A DNA stretch of 64,000 nucleotides, from the NCBI GenBank assembly GCA_963575745.1, contig CAUYUJ010008113.1:1210021-1274020 (forward strand). Direction: 5' to 3'. Each line of letters begins with the position of its first letter. Within the stretch, counting starts at the first letter, position 1. The notes under the pieces were generated by a model, which saw only the letters and a list, made by a program, of their open reading frames with translations, was not told where the DNA came from and did not search any database. The position numbers and the translations under genes are program-made. Below are positions 32,560 through 44,744 of the stretch, piece after piece. Source of the stretch: Prorocentrum cordatum (Eukaryota > Sar > Dinophyceae > Prorocentrales > Prorocentraceae).

Positions 32560-33105
32560 ATACTCAGATTCGCCACCATGCCTTCAGCACATGGTGGAAT
32601 GCCCCATGGCTCTCCAGCCAGCTGTCGCTGTTCAAGAGGTTCACTTCCAAATTATTACTTGCCTCGGCCCCCAATTTCAGGGCGCTCTTGGGAATCCCAC
32701 AAATACCTCGGGTATAACGCGTGAGCTCTCTGGACGCTGCGCCGGCCCAAAATGGCCCCCAGAACCCCCGAAGTCCCCAGGAGGTCCCTCAGACTGTCCA
32801 TGAGTGCCCCGACACGGCCCAAGAGCGCCCCAAGACGCCCCAGATAGCGTCAAGTGGCCCCCAAGACGCCCCAAGAGGGCTCCCAGAGACCCCCCGAGAG
32901 GGCCCCAAGAGGCAGAAAAAGTGATTTCCCCACGGTTCCTAGAAGACTTTAGCGTTCTCGCCTCTCTGGGCCTCCGACGCTCCAAGATGGCCCAAGAGGA
33001 CCCCAAGATCGCCCCAAAACTGCCCAAAAGGCCCCCAAAGAAGCCCCAAAAAGGCCCAAGCGAGCCCTGGGATCGAATCATGCCTCCCCTCCCTCCCCCC
33101 TTCTG
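32560..33105 (+). repeat. Composite repeat, copy with 5' end
   Basis: Begins CGCCACCATGCCTTCAGCAC...GTGGAATGCC (32572-32603), comparable to the start at 57531. The core is at 32935-32990 (TTTAGCGTTCTCGCC, CTCCGACGCTCC). The arms are CCAAGAGG/CCCCGA units. Confidence 0.75.
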
Positions 33106-33781
33106 AAAGAGAAAGACAGGCCTTCTCAGAAGGCGGCCAAGCTTCGGAGAAGCCCGCCAGCCTTCTGAGAAGCCACTCATGGCTTCGGAGAAGGCTTGGA
33201 AAGCTCCTCAGAAGGCAGGAGGCATTCTGACCCTTTCTGAAAAGGCCCGCCCCCTCTGGCTTCCTTCTGGCAGTAAACAACCGGGTCCCGAAGGAAACGG
33301 GTCCTGGACCCTGGGGCATTCCAGGACCAATTATTCGTCCTGAATCGTTTTCAAGCAGTCCCGGGGCCCGAGAAAACGAAAACAGCGAAAAACTGCACTA
33401 AGACGGGTACTGGACCGCATCCGTCTTGACCAGATTTTCGAGCTGCGTCCAGCCCGTGAAGCCCAAGATGGCTCGAGCCTCGGTCCTCGGATCGATCCTC
33501 TAACCGTTAACCTCGGGGCCCGTTTCCCTCAGGACCCTGACTGCCTACCAGACCACCCCAACCCAACCCGAAGACCCGGATTTCGGGTTGGGGGGGGGTA
33601 TGGGTTCCATACGTGTTTTTTCGATGTTCCCCGACCCCCCCCAACTGGAAATGGAGGGCAAATTGAAGCCTTCTGGTTGGGTTGGGGTGGTTTGGTGGGT
33701 GGTGAGACCCGCCTGCTTCGCTGGCAGCCCCTGCCCACGGCTGGACCCCCTGGAGGGGGGCGGGCGCCCAGCGGCGCGGTC
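33106..33781. other. Intronic sequence with CCTTCTGAGAAGGC inverted words
   Basis: Positions 33115-33240 hold repeated, alternately inverted CCTTCTGAGAAGGC / GCTTCGGAGAAG words. The remainder is ordinary GC-rich sequence up to exon 3. No gene. Confidence 0.5.
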
Positions 33782-33862
33782 CTCGCTGGCCTTCAGCGCG
33801 GCCGCGCTCTTGTCGGAGAGAGCCCTCGACAGGGACTCCCCGATCATGTCGGCGACGCGGTC
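33782..33862 (-). CDS. Host coiled-coil gene, exon 3
   Basis: An 81-nt exon (27 codons) beginning DRVADMIGESLSRAL and ending LKASE. It joins exon 2 (ending DARHAVQ) and exon 4 (beginning EATVAEG) in phase 0. The acceptor is GCCCAG|GACCGC and the donor GCGAG|GACCGC. A (GGA)n tract on the plus strand, about 107 bp away, makes a polypyrimidine stretch upstream of the acceptor. Confidence 0.72.
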
Positions 33863-33967
33863 CTGGGCCACGAGGCGGAGGCCGAAGCCGGGGGGCGCTG
33901 CCGCGGCGCGCTCGGGACTGCCGGCCGACAGGCCCGACCCTGGTGGGCACCACACATCCCATCGGTC

Positions 33968-34165
33968 TGGAGGAGGAGGAGGAGGAGGAGGAGGAGGAGG
34001 AGGAGGAGGAGGGCAGGCCTGCTCCCGCGCCGCGGCCAACGCGGAGGAGCGGGATGAGCGGGAGGAGAGAGGGGGGGGAGGGGCAAGAGGGAGGGGGGAA
34101 GGAGGGGGGGAGCGGGAGGAGCGGGAGGAGGGGGAGGAAGAGTAGGACAGGGGAGGAGGAGGCGG
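33968..34165. repeat. (GGA)n and purine-rich tract
   Basis: Pure (GGA)n at 33970-34012, then GGGAGGAG-type purine sequence. Confidence 0.92.
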
Positions 34166-34539
34166 CGGCGGTAAAAAGATATCGGACCGAGTTCGTCACA
34201 CGAACGACCAGGCGGCAAGCTGAACGGCACTTTACAACCTGTGATCTATCGGGCGCAAAATTCGAAACATGTAGCCTCCCCCCTTGGAGGTGGGAGCCCC
34301 GAATTGACTTCGCTCGACCACCGAGGTCGAGAGACACGGACGGGGCCCAAAGAAACTCAGAACTGACTGGCGTAGGCCACTGGGGCCTTGACTCGAAACT
34401 CGGCATGGCTCCAGGCGTCGGGTGAGGGCGAGAGGACGAGGAGGGGAGGCTCAACCGAGGAGTGGGGGTCGAACGAGGAGGACCAGGGGCGGCGGCAGGG
34501 GTGGCTGGGGCGCTGGCCTCAATCACCGCACGAGCAACT
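34166..34539. other. Sequence between purine tract and decayed LINE
   Basis: Ordinary GC-rich sequence. Nothing supported. Confidence 0.45.
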
Positions 34540-36246
34540 TCACTCGACCCTTACTGAAATCCTTCTCGAAATCAGCTGGTTCCTGGAAGGCGGCTGAGAA
34601 ATCGACCGCGGAGGCGTTTTTGACATCATCGGCGGGGGAGGCTTTGAAAACGTCGGCTGTGTCGCCATCGGTGTCCACCACGGAGGCGGTACCAAAGTAC
34701 TGAGCGATCGTAACTCGTACTCCCCACGAGCCCAGGTCGCGGTAGTCGAACCCTGTGGCGCCACACTCGCACTCCCCAGGATACCTTCTGGCGCAGCGCC
34801 CCCGATATCCCCACCGTCTTCATCCTCAGCAGATCGAGGAGCCATCGCACAAGTAGTCACCTGTGCCTCAGCCCTCAGAGATCCAGCTCGTCTAGGGCCA
34901 GCTGGAGGACCCGCTCCGCGTTGCTGCGCGGTGCGAGCCCCGGTCGCAGCTCGCCCCCCCAGCTGGACGACGCACGACTGCAGGCACCTCTGGAGGTCGG
35001 GGTCCGCAAACGCGAACGTGAGCTTGGCTGCCCCCTCCATGTAGCAGCTGGAGGTCCGAAAACCTTGCGCCGACATTATCAAGTCGTCGATGTCGGCCAT
35101 CCCGTCCAGCATCTTCTGCTTCCCCTGCCAGATCCTGGCACTGCGGGCGCCCACGCTGCCCCCCGCCTGACTCAGCTTCTTGGCCACTACCAGGAAGATC
35201 TGCACGCACGCTGGTCCCATCTGAGCCTCTGGCGTCGGCTTCGACGGGTCTTGATGACTCTCGCCCCGAAGCGCGGCCGCCTGTTCGGCGTGCGCTTTGC
35301 CTGCGTGGAAGGCCGCCACCGCAATGGGGAGCTCCCCGGGCAGCGTGATCGTCGCGAACTCTGCGGCCATCAGCATCCGAGTATGGTACGAGTTGCCCAG
35401 CACCGCCCTCACCATGATCGGCATGACCTTCGCCATCGCGCTGGCATCCATCGAGGGCAGCTCGTCGATCGCATCTGGCGGGAGGCCGCATGAGCGACCC
35501 ACGGCCTGTGGTTGAGCCTCTCGCTTCAATGTTCGGTGTCCTCTCTGGGCGGGAGCGCCTCCTGCGCCTGGGGCCGCCTGCGACGGGGGCCGCCGCTGTC
35601 CGCTGCGATCTCCTGCGCGTCGCCCTCCACCGCGCTGTCGGGAAGCGTAGGCCGACCCAGAGCGGCCCCTCCGCGAGCCTGCTGCCCCCCGCCCCTTGGA
35701 CCTCGACCGGCCTGCCGCGGCCTCGAGCGCCTCCTCGCTCAAGCGGCGCATCACCCGCGGAGGCAGTAGCACAGACAAGAGGCTCTCGCGGGGCGGGGCT
35801 GCGGAGGTGTCGAGTCAGCCCAGCTCGATCCCGAAACGGCCCCGCACGCACACAGCAGTACCCAGATTGGTTATACCCGAAGATGGACCTCGCAGGGATG
35901 TCGGCCATAAGGCATTGGAGGCTACCGGGTTCTTCGATGGCATGGTGGCATGGTGTGGAGTTCGGTGGGCATCGTCAACTCATCACTGCTGTAACGGCAC
36001 GTTCCCGTGTAGTACGACGTGCACGAAACCCGAGCCCACAGAAAATGCACTCATTCGTTACTATGATGGCGCGGATGACGGATCTGCATGCGTGCCCACC
36101 ATGATTTTTTGAAAACCTCTGGCGCGCCAAGAGCGCCCTCCTAGAGCCGAAGACCTCCCCGCAGACGTCGCCATCGCGACCTCGAACTCGCATTGCCAAA
36201 GCGCCTCAGGAGGACGGGGGGGGCCTCAGGAGCACCATCTGGGACT
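34540..36246 (-). pseudogene. Decayed older LINE: zinc-finger and C-terminal region
   Basis: Minus-strand continuation of the older LINE. A Cys-rich finger-like segment (36199-35975, with CGEVFGSRRALLARQ and CIFCGLGFRARR) is followed by a 412-codon open frame (35778-34540). That frame contains a helical block of balanced composition (KVMPIMVRAVLGNSY and onward). The role of that block is unknown to me. The region is assigned to the LINE by order and strand. The exact 3' end was not found. Confidence 0.5.
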
Positions 36247-38453
36247 TCAGAACCAGGGCCATGCAGTCCAGCAGGAGGAGGCATTGCTACCGTCTTCGCC
36301 TCGTCCCTCACTCAGAACACCTGGGTCCAGGGCGATGCACTGAGCTCTCAAGTCGGGGCCCATGAAGAGCGCCCTGATGTCGAGCCTCATGTCGGGGTCG
36401 GTAGACGCGCCCGAGACCAGCCAGGCCTCCAGGAGCTCAGACTCCGAGCGACGCACCAGGGCCCAGACGTCCCGAGCGAAACGGACCGCGCGCGGGTTGG
36501 CGGAGGCCGAGAGGCACCCCGCCTCTGCGATCGCCGGGGCGGTGTCCAGCGGGTGTCCGGAAAGCAATCCCATCTCCTGTGGGTGAACATTCGGATCCAC
36601 AATCCAGCGACGGCATTGGCGAAGCCTGCTAACTCGGAGCGCAACGCCAGTAGGAGCGACGCCCACTCGGCGAAGCACCACCCCGTCGCACATAGCTCGG
36701 TGGCGCAGCACAGGCTGGCCTCGATCGTCCACGACTGGATTGCCCTCGGGATCCTGGACCACGGTTTTTTGACAGGCCGTGCCGCCCAATAGCTTCCTCG
36801 CGAAACCGACCAGGCCCCTCTCCAGCTTTCCCCCCTGCGCCTCCGTAAGCAGCAGCGCCCCCAGACCAGGGAGCAGCGCGCCCTGGACAACCGCTCCGAA
36901 GACCGTCGGAGTCAAACGCCACAGCCTGTTCTTCGACCAGAAGCGATCCTCCCACGCAGCTCACCCTGGATCGCGCCATTGATGGCCGTCTGAACGCCAC
37001 GCCGTCGAACTGAACCTGCTCAGGGAGCCGCGTCGAGCCCCAAGACGCAGCGGCGGTATTGGCGCGTGCTCCAGGCCCCGCGAAGGAAGGGGAAACGCAG
37101 CGTTTGCTCTCATTGTGCGCGTACCCATCCGCGGCCAACGCCGCGCGAAAGTGGCTGCGCTCGCTCCAGCGTCCGCCGAGCATTCGGCGCGCTGCCCACG
37201 ATGCGCGCCCTGCTCGCGTCGCCCGCGTAGATACAACAAGAAAGATCCACTGGACGCGCCCATGCCGTACACAGCGCCTCGCTCGGCCACATCACCTCGT
37301 GGAAAGCTCCAGGAGGAGCCGCAGGCACCAGCTCCTGTGCAAGCCGTCATCATACGTCATGGGCCTCGGGGGGGCGAAGCCACCCCACGTCTCTCCTCGA
37401 AGTTGATCAAGTCATTGCTGCATGAGCCCCCGAAAGGACCCGGCGAAAAAGACCGCCGCGGGCGTCTCCCATGGAGGCTCCGCAGAGGTTGCGCAACGTC
37501 TGCTCTTCGTCCGCCGCCACCACGGTGAATGCGCTGTTCTCGTGGCGCCGGTGAAAGTAACGCTGAGCATCCGCACGAATAGAACTTCCCACCGCGGCAC
37601 GCAACGACGAGAAAGCCGCGCAGCCAAATTCGTTCGCAACGCCCTCCTTCGCCGCGACTGTCGAGACACCTGCCTGGCGCAGCCGCCCTGCCAGCGCCTC
37701 CTGGCAGAGGAGGGCCCCTTCGCGACTGCGGCTGGTCGGGTAGCCGCGCTCGCGATCTGGGACCATATCTTCGGGGCCACGTCTCAGCTGCGCCTTGAAC
37801 CAGAGCGCACCCATCCTGCACAGCCCGCGCATGCAACGCCAAGCCGAGAAGCCCGTCTTGTGATTGTGCTTGTCCAGGCCCGTCGCCTTGCTGCGATGCC
37901 ACACCACTGGAGCCCGCTGTGCTCGCCGAATGCGTGCGAAGACCTTCTGCAGCGCCTTGAAGCTGTACTCATTGTCAATGGCCTCGAGCTGCTGCTCCGC
38001 GCCCTAACCCCGACGATCGCCGCCCAGTCGCACGCAGGGGGCGAACTGCGGGCGCGGTCGGGGGCGCGCAGGAGCCTCACCATCGCCTTCCCGCTCCTTA
38101 TTATCACGGAGTCGAGGCTGCCTGTAGCTGCCATCGAAGCGCCTGTTCGGATCCAGCACCGCCATCAGCACCTCCGTCGGCGCGGAGCGACCCCGAGCCT
38201 GCTCCGCATGCAAGTAGTTGCCACTGCCCATGGACGCTGGCCGCGGCAGGCCCATCAGAAGCTCCTGCTGGTACTCATCGTAGTCGACGGGCACCGCTGA
38301 GAACCCGCCTGCGTGTCCAGGCCCGCTGAAATGCTCGCACGCCTCCGACGCCCTCGGCACGAACGTCTCCGCGAGGTTGTAGCGACGCCGCCTCGGCCCA
38401 CTGCAGCGCCCTGCTAGGTTGTGGGCCAAACTCCACACATCCGCGCGTCGCTG
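36247..38453 (-). pseudogene. Decayed older LINE: reverse-transcriptase region
   Basis: Reading resumes in frame right after the target site of the younger LINE (GTGGAAGGGC then QRRADVWSLAHNLAG). It then changes frame at least three times: WHRSKATGLDKHN and MGDARGGLFRR (37907-37407), DLSCCIYAGDASR (37251-37210), and ALLPGLGALLLTEAQ...ARKLLGG (36915 onward). The YxDD catalytic box is YAGD (37229-37218), so the second position of the Asp pair is lost. Frame changes plus the lost Asp mark it as dead. Confidence 0.72.
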
Positions 38454-38463
38454 GCCCTTCCAC
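38454..38463. repeat. Target-site duplication of the younger LINE (3' side)
   Basis: GCCCTTCCAC, identical to 44850-44859. Removing the LINE and one copy restores the older LINE's reading frame. Confidence 0.92.
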
Positions 38464-38499
38464 TCGGACTCGGACTCGGACTCGGACTCGGACTCGGAC
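38464..38499 (-). repeat. LINE 3' hexamer tail, (GTCCGA)6
   Basis: Six perfect copies of TCGGAC on the plus strand, directly abutting the target-site duplication. Confidence 0.95.
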
Positions 38500-38777
38500 C
38501 TGCAAGGTGCACGCCGGCGGGGGCGCTGCAGGCGGGCGCCATGGCGCCATTGTGTGAAACGAGCGTGGCCGCGGGCTCAGCACCGGTTGGCGGTGGCATG
38601 AACGCGCGATGCTGCATGGCAGGGGAAGGACGCACAAAAGGAGAGAGGGACGCACGACAAGCGAGGACGAGAGGCGAGGCCGAGGGAGGGAGGGGGAGGG
38701 ACGAGCGACGGGAGGGACGACGGAGGAAACGCGAGGGAGGGAATTCAAACAGTGCTATGAAAAAATGTACAATCACA

Positions 38778-41700
38778 TTATCTACTGACAAATCTGCTCT
38801 CCATCGTTCCCCAAACGTCCGTCGTGGCAACATCATACCAATGGTATCCCGCACAACTTTGTTCTGATAAGATGAATTGCCGCAGATCATCAGACCATCG
38901 CTTCTTCGGGTGGCCTGGGTGTCGGCGAGTGTCACACTCGACGTCTGCCTCCGGATTCCACAACAACGCCCGTGCCGTCCAGCTGTTGTTGGACAGTAGA
39001 ACCTTGCGAGCCCATTTCCATTTCCGTCGTCGTTGAATCGATACCCAATCTGCAAGATTTAGTCGCGTAAGGGTGTATTATGCTTTCTTTGTTGCTCTGC
39101 GGATCCACTCCGCCCAAGGTTCCAATCCGTCGTCTTCGCACTCTTGGACCGGGTGGTCTGGGATATCGTCGTCGGTCGACGCTGCTGAGTCTGCAATGCT
39201 TTCTGGTTGCCCGTCACGGTGGTCACCTGCTGTCGTACGCCGTCTCGGCGTCTGCAAAATCATGCGTAACATTTGCCTCTGTACCCTGCGCAACCGGTTC
39301 TCCATAGTCGATATCATTGTCCAAGCTTCACAACCATAGAGTATAGTGGGTGTAACCGTTCCGTGAAATAGCCGTATCCTGCTGTTGAGCGAGTAGTGCT
39401 TATCCATCAACTCTTGTCTTTGCGCAAAGAACTTTCGCCATCCTGCAGAGATTCGGTTCTCTAGCTCGGCTGCGTGGAAATCGCTGAATTGAAACTTCCG
39501 TCCCAAATATTTCGTTGATTTGTAGGTGGGCAAGATCTCGATGTGCATTCCATTTGCCACCGCATGGCTCGGCAACCTGCGCCTGCGTGATCTCCAGTAC
39601 CCGTTATGCAAAATCTTTGTTTTATCTGGGCGCAGGAGAAGACCTGATTTCGCAGCTTCGATGCTGAGGTCGGAAATCATGCTCGTGATGTGTTCCAGCG
39701 AGCCTGCCACAAGCATTATATCATCTGCAAAACGAAGGTTGGTGAGTCTTTCGTCCCCTGACTGCATCAGGATCCCCATGTTTTTCTGTAGCCACTTCTG
39801 CTTGACGTTGCGCATGATGTGCTCGGTGGTGCTGTTGAACAGGAGAGAGCTAAGTGGATCGCCTTGTTTGGTGCCCCTCTCGACGTTGAATGTCTTGCTG
39901 CCTTTGTCTGTCCGGACCGACGCGGTCTGTCCACAGTACAAGTCTGAAAGTAAATATACGTATGCCGGTGGCGTGCCCTGTTGGAGCATCGCGCCCCACA
40001 TACTCTTGTGGCTGACACTATCAAAAGCTTTTTTGAAGTCGACCGCCGCAGTCCATACAGGTATCGTCCACTCGTTGGCTTTTTCCTGGATCTGCGCGAG
40101 AGTGAACAGGTGGTCTGTCGCACTGCAGTTGGGCCGAAATCCTGCTTGATCCCGGCTCTGTTGAGGATCGAGGATCGGGAGCAAACGATTGTACAGCAGG
40201 CGAGAGAACAACTTATACAGCATGGGGATTGTCGCAATTGGCCTGTAATTCTGAGGGAGCTGCGGGTCGCCACTTTTGTACAAGACCTTGATTACCGTGT
40301 GCTTCCAATTTTTCGGTGTCGGAGTGCCGGGGCGCAGAATGCGGTTGAACAAGTCAAGCAAAATGTATCGAAGAGCCTTCCCGCCTGACTTGAGCATCTC
40401 TGCAACGATACCTTCGGTGTCGGCTGCCTTGTTTGATTTGAGTCCTTTCAAAGCGTGTTCTATTTCAGAATTGGTGAACGCTGGGATTGGAGGGGTGTCG
40501 GGCCTCGTTGCCACATGTGCTGCACTGCGGGTATCCTGATACAGCTGCTCGTAAAATGTCGCAAAGACGTCCGCGATAGATTGCCTATCATTCAGTGCGC
40601 GCCCGTCCTGATCCAGCATGCTGGTGATTAGCTCTTTCTGCTTGTACGTTGTTGCTCCACTGATCTTCTTCAGCTCCTTGTACTGCGCCAGGATGTGGTC
40701 GACTCGGGCTCTCTGCGTGGCCCGCCTGATGGCCCGGATCTCCTTCTTGATAGCCTTGTTCAGTTGTCGACGCTGCATGGTGTCTGTCTGTGGGGCCGCG
40801 CGTCTGTCGCATAGTAGGTCGGTCAAGCGCTCCGTCGTTGGTTGCCGTCTCCTGCTGGTCGTTGCTGTGGTTGCGGAATGTACTTCTGCCATGGTTGTTT
40901 TGATAGCGTCCTCGATTGCCTCGCACTTGAGCTGGAGTCGGAGATCGAATAACATGTGTTCCAATTTGTCCGTCAGTACTGTCTGGTACTGTGATACATC
41001 ACGCGGTGGCCATTTAGGCGTACAGTGCCGTATCTTTCGCTGTGTTGTTTGTGGTGCCGTCGGTGTCGGTACCTTCACGATGGCCCGCATGGCTCTGTGG
41101 TCGGATCCCATATCGACATCACCCGTTGACTCGCAGTCGCGAGCTGCAGTCCATACCCGTTTGTTGACCAAGAAATAATCAATCTGCCTATGAACATTTA
41201 GTGGAGATGTATACGTATAGACACGCTCCGGCCTTTTGCGGAAATATGTGTTCAGAAGTCGTAGTCGGTGCTGTGCGGCCCACTGTTTAAGCCACTGACC
41301 GCGCACATTGGTATCAGGCATGCCGCGCGGCCCAATTGACTCATGGTCATCGTCGATCGTGGCCTGCCCAACCCTGGCGTTGCAATCCGCTCCAACGATA
41401 AACATCGTTTTTGCCGTCGCAGCCTCTCTCTGTAGATTCCCAAGAAAGTCATACATCGTCTGTACGTGGTGGTCTGCATAGCCTCCATGTGGGAAGTACG
41501 CACTGGCCAATCTCAACTTGGATCGGCCCCGTCGCACGTCGATGTATACAATTCTTTCGTTGATTGGTCGAAATACTCGCATCGATTGAACCCACCGTTT
41601 GTGCACAAGAACCCCGACGCCGCGGCTAGTAGCATTGAGTCCTGATCCCACGAAAGCGTGGCCATCACCAGAAATCCAAAATTCCTCCTTTGAATCCCTC

Positions 41701-43679
41701 CACGTCTCATTCAGTGTGATAAAATCCCATGCTGCTCCCCGTAATTCCTCAAATAATTCCAGAACGCGCTCTGCCGTCGTAAGTCCGCGCACGTTTTTGT
41801 GTAGCACCGTGAACTGCGTAGGCAATAGCGGCTGTGACCCGGAAGTGGTTCCAAGGTCTGGAGGTTCCGGTGCTGCTTCTGGGGCTCCTGGGAGCCGGTG
41901 GGATGAGCAGAGTGGTTGAGAGTCCGAGTAGGAAGAGGATGTGAAACGACAATGCCCTTCATGAGGAACGGGATGTAGCCGGAAGCCGGAGTCGGAAGTA
42001 GAACGTCCGCGGCGTAGGATGCACAACGGCACATCTCCGGGAGCGTTGCTGTAGGTCCGTCGTCCTCCGCCGTGGCTGCGTGGAGCATCAAGTTCGGCAT
42101 GCACGTGCCATGGAGTCGGAGAGCGCGGGACTGTTGACCGTGATGTGGGAGCCGATGGATCGACGAGAGTGCGATAAGCCGCTGGAGTCGACGTTCCTGC
42201 GCAGCTCCTGGGGGGCATAAGAGATCCTGCAGGCGAGTCAAAATCAATACGCGAATATATGCCCCCCCCATCCTCGCTCGATTTTGTCCGTGGGTCCGGA
42301 GTCGGAGGCTGAAGGAAAAAAGTATTTGCCGGTGGTGAAACGTCAAAGTATCTTCTAAACGTGTTCGGATGAGCACCTTCTGAAGGGTTTGGGCCGGAGG
42401 TGGCGGGTCGGAGATTTACCTCTGACGGTCGGAGGTCGGAAGAATGAGGGCGCAAGCTGGAAGCCGGAGTCGTACAGATAGTAGCCGGAGTCGGTGAAAC
42501 GTGTCCTGAAGGTCGGAGGTTGGAGGAGAGAGAAAGCAAGTTGGAAGCCGGAGTCGTAGATGTAGTAGCCGGAGTCGGTGAAAGATGTCCTTGATCAGGC
42601 TGCGCTGTTGCAGCTCGTGGCCCGTCGTGTTCATTGTGGTGCGACCTCGCATTCCCGCTCAATCCTGGCAGGGGTGAAACTGGTCCGGCGTCGTACCGGG
42701 TCGGAGTTGAAGGAACAACAGCTCCAGCGGGTGCTATACCTCGGAGCTGCAAGATGCATGACGGAACGTCGCCTGATACGACACTGTAGGCTCGACGTCC
42801 TCCACCCCGTCCTCCCGCGTTGAGCTGGGCGTGAGGCTGTGCAGCACGATCACCTTCGTAACCAGAATCTCCTCTGCGGCAGTCGGACGCCACGATCCTG
42901 GAGCCAGGGATGCGGGAGAGGGAACCGGAGTCGGAATGTGGACATTGATGTGAAACTCGTGGTGAAAAATTTCTCGCCGGCGTGGAGGTAGGAAGCTGGA
43001 GGTTGGAAGCTGGAGTCGTAGAGGTTGGAACGGGAGTCGTAGAACCTGGAGGTGGGGAGGTGGAGAATGGAGCCGTCGCTGGTGAAACATGCTCATCTCG
43101 ACGAATATGATGGTCTTGGAGAGGCCGTCCTGGTAGGGGTACCTGCGCCCCGTTGCCGGAGTCGGAGTCGGGAACCGTCACACGACGACGATATGGGAGA
43201 TCACTAGCCGTCTGTCGGGCTAGATGGCACGAAGAATTCGGTGAAACGTCGCCTGAATCAACGTCCTCTGGCACGGGAGTCGGGAGTGGCCGGGGTAGGT
43301 ATGGAGGGCGCGGGAGGGGAGAGCCACAGTCGGAAACCAGTGCATGCTTATGGCGCTGGAGTCGGAGATCCTGTGCCGCTGGAGTCGGAGATGCTGCAAT
43401 CGGTGCGTAGTTGTCCTGCGTGTCGTTGCCAAAATCGAACATAGTCCGTGGTTGTGTAGGAGTCGTCGAAGCAGACGGGTCGGAATGGCGTCGAACTTCA
43501 CCGACAGTCCTGAGAGGTTTGAATGATCCTGCTGGGAAGTCGCTATCTTCGCATGCTGAAGCCCCCGAATCTCCCCCAAAAGCTGTCGGGAGGGAAGAGT
43601 TGGGAAATCCTTCCAAAGCTGACCTTCCGGGTGCCCAAATATTACTTCTTGTGGTACTTCCAAAAGTGTCGTCGTAACG
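38778..43679 (-). CDS. LINE ORF2: AP endonuclease and reverse transcriptase (in-frame TAA near the end)
   Basis: Open from the codon after the ORF1 TGA to a TAA at 39080-39078. The same frame then continues about 100 codons (WVSIQRRRKWKWARK, GHPKKRWSDDL) to a TAA at 38780-38778. That tail is the usual LINE C-terminus, so the 39080 TAA is probably a disabling mutation. Numbering from 43616: residues 1-600 are a Pro/Ser/Thr-rich linker. Residues 601-850 are an EEP/AP-endonuclease (KNVRG, LNETW at 635, GADCNAR, QIDYF, GSDHRAM with His840). About 1085-1360 is RT (GFRPNCSATDH, AAVDFKKAFDSV, GTKQGDPLSSLLFN, FADD at 1296-1299). The endonuclease nicks target DNA and RT copies the element RNA there. 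There is no ATG at the start; TTG at 43616 is the first alternative start codon. Confidence 0.93.
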
Positions 43680-44744
43680 TCACTCGCTCTCTGTCTCGGG
43701 CTCTGGGCGTACCTTTTTCCTCCATGTCTCCATCGCCTCCTCCACCTCCTTCTTCACTACTTTCCCCGTGGTGGTGGTATGCCAATTTCCTTCCTCATCG
43801 TACCATGCGATTTTTCGTTCCTTCCCCAGCCCGTCCTTCAGCACAACCATACTTTTAGTCCAGATGATTTTGATTTCCTGGTGTGAATGCTCGGCGTGCT
43901 CTGTGAGGTAATGCTTTGTGTACCCCAATCGTTTCTCCCGCTCGCGCTCCTCCATCGTCAGATTGTTGCGGAAGAAGATCTTGCCGAAAGCGTTCTCGTC
44001 AGTAGATAATGCACTCCTCGCTTTCTTCCAAAAGTTTACCTTGGCCGTAACCGTTGGGAACTCCATCACGCCCATTCTGGTAGGATCGGTGCCCGTTGTT
44101 ACCTTAGTGCGGGCATCAGCACCGTCTCCAAGAAGCCGTTGAAGAAGTTGTTCAAGATGTTGTATCGCCGCTGCCGCCTTCGTGTTTCCTTCGAAACCGA
44201 AGGCGATGACCTGCCTGGCACGGGTCTCTTTCTCCTTCTCCTCCTCCGTGGTGTTTTCCCTCCTTCCCTGACTATACCTTCTGTTCCCTCCCACTGTTTT
44301 AGGTTGTTGGTCCTGAAGTGTGTCCTGGAGCTTATCTTCGATAATCTGCTCAATCTGCTCCTTGGTGAGGTACACGTCGTCGAGGTCGGTCCGGATCCCC
44401 TCCATCTCCATCTCCATCTCCTCCATCTTCTCCTGTACCTCCTCCGCCGCCCTCCTTGCGTCCTGAGCCTCGATCCGCGCTTGGTCAATCAGGCCTTTGA
44501 CACTGTTCATCTCGTCTTTTATCATCTTGGTTTGCCGGGCTTCGTATTGTTTGAACCAAGTCGGTGCATCCTCCAATCCACTGCTGCTGCTGCTTCCCTT
44601 GCTCCCTGGTATCATCTCATCCTCGGGCCCCCCAGCTCCGATTTCCGCGTCAACGATCTCCTTCATAATGTTCGGTTTTGCCTTCTGTCTCTCAGGAGTC
44701 GAGCCTGTTTTTGCACCAGAACGCTTACCTTTAGCACTGTCCAT
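43680..44744 (-). CDS. LINE ORF1: RNA-binding, coiled-coil protein
   Basis: 354 codons from the ATG at 44744 (MDSAKGKRSGAKTG) to TGA at 43682-43680. It has a Lys-rich N-terminus, a long acidic coiled coil (about residues 75-140, including EKMEEMEMEMEGI), an RRM-like middle (RQVIAFGFEGNTKAAAAIQ) and a Glu/Lys C-terminus. The layout recalls L1-type ORF1 chaperones. The frame is also open upstream to 45209, but that part belongs to the older LINE and the 5' UTR. ORF2 follows in the same frame right after the stop, so stop read-through could make an ORF1-ORF2 fusion. Confidence 0.85.
   Translation of the reverse strand: MDSAKGKRSGAKTGSTPERQKAKPNIMKEIVDAEIGAGGPEDEMIPGSKGSSSSSGLEDAPTWFKQYEARQTKMIKDEMNSVKGLIDQARIEAQDARRAAEEVQEKMEEMEMEMEGIRTDLDDVYLTKEQIEQIIEDKLQDTLQDQQPKTVGGNRRYSQGRRENTTEEEKEKETRARQVIAFGFEGNTKAAAAIQHLEQLLQRLLGDGADARTKVTTGTDPTRMGVMEFPTVTAKVNFWKKARSALSTDENAFGKIFFRNNLTMEEREREKRLGYTKHYLTEHAEHSHQEIKIIWTKSMVVLKDGLGKERKIAWYDEEGNWHTTTTGKVVKKEVEEAMETWRKKVRPEPETESE

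Larger units (their letters stand above)
23962..33781 (-). other. Intron 3 of the host gene (GA-AG, 9.82 kb)
   Basis: It lies between GCGAG|GACCGC and CCGCAG|GAGGCG. It contains the CAT array, MITE copy 1, the complete lectin gene on the same strand, many composite-repeat copies in both orientations, a tetranucleotide tract and an AT-richer island. Confidence 0.55.
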
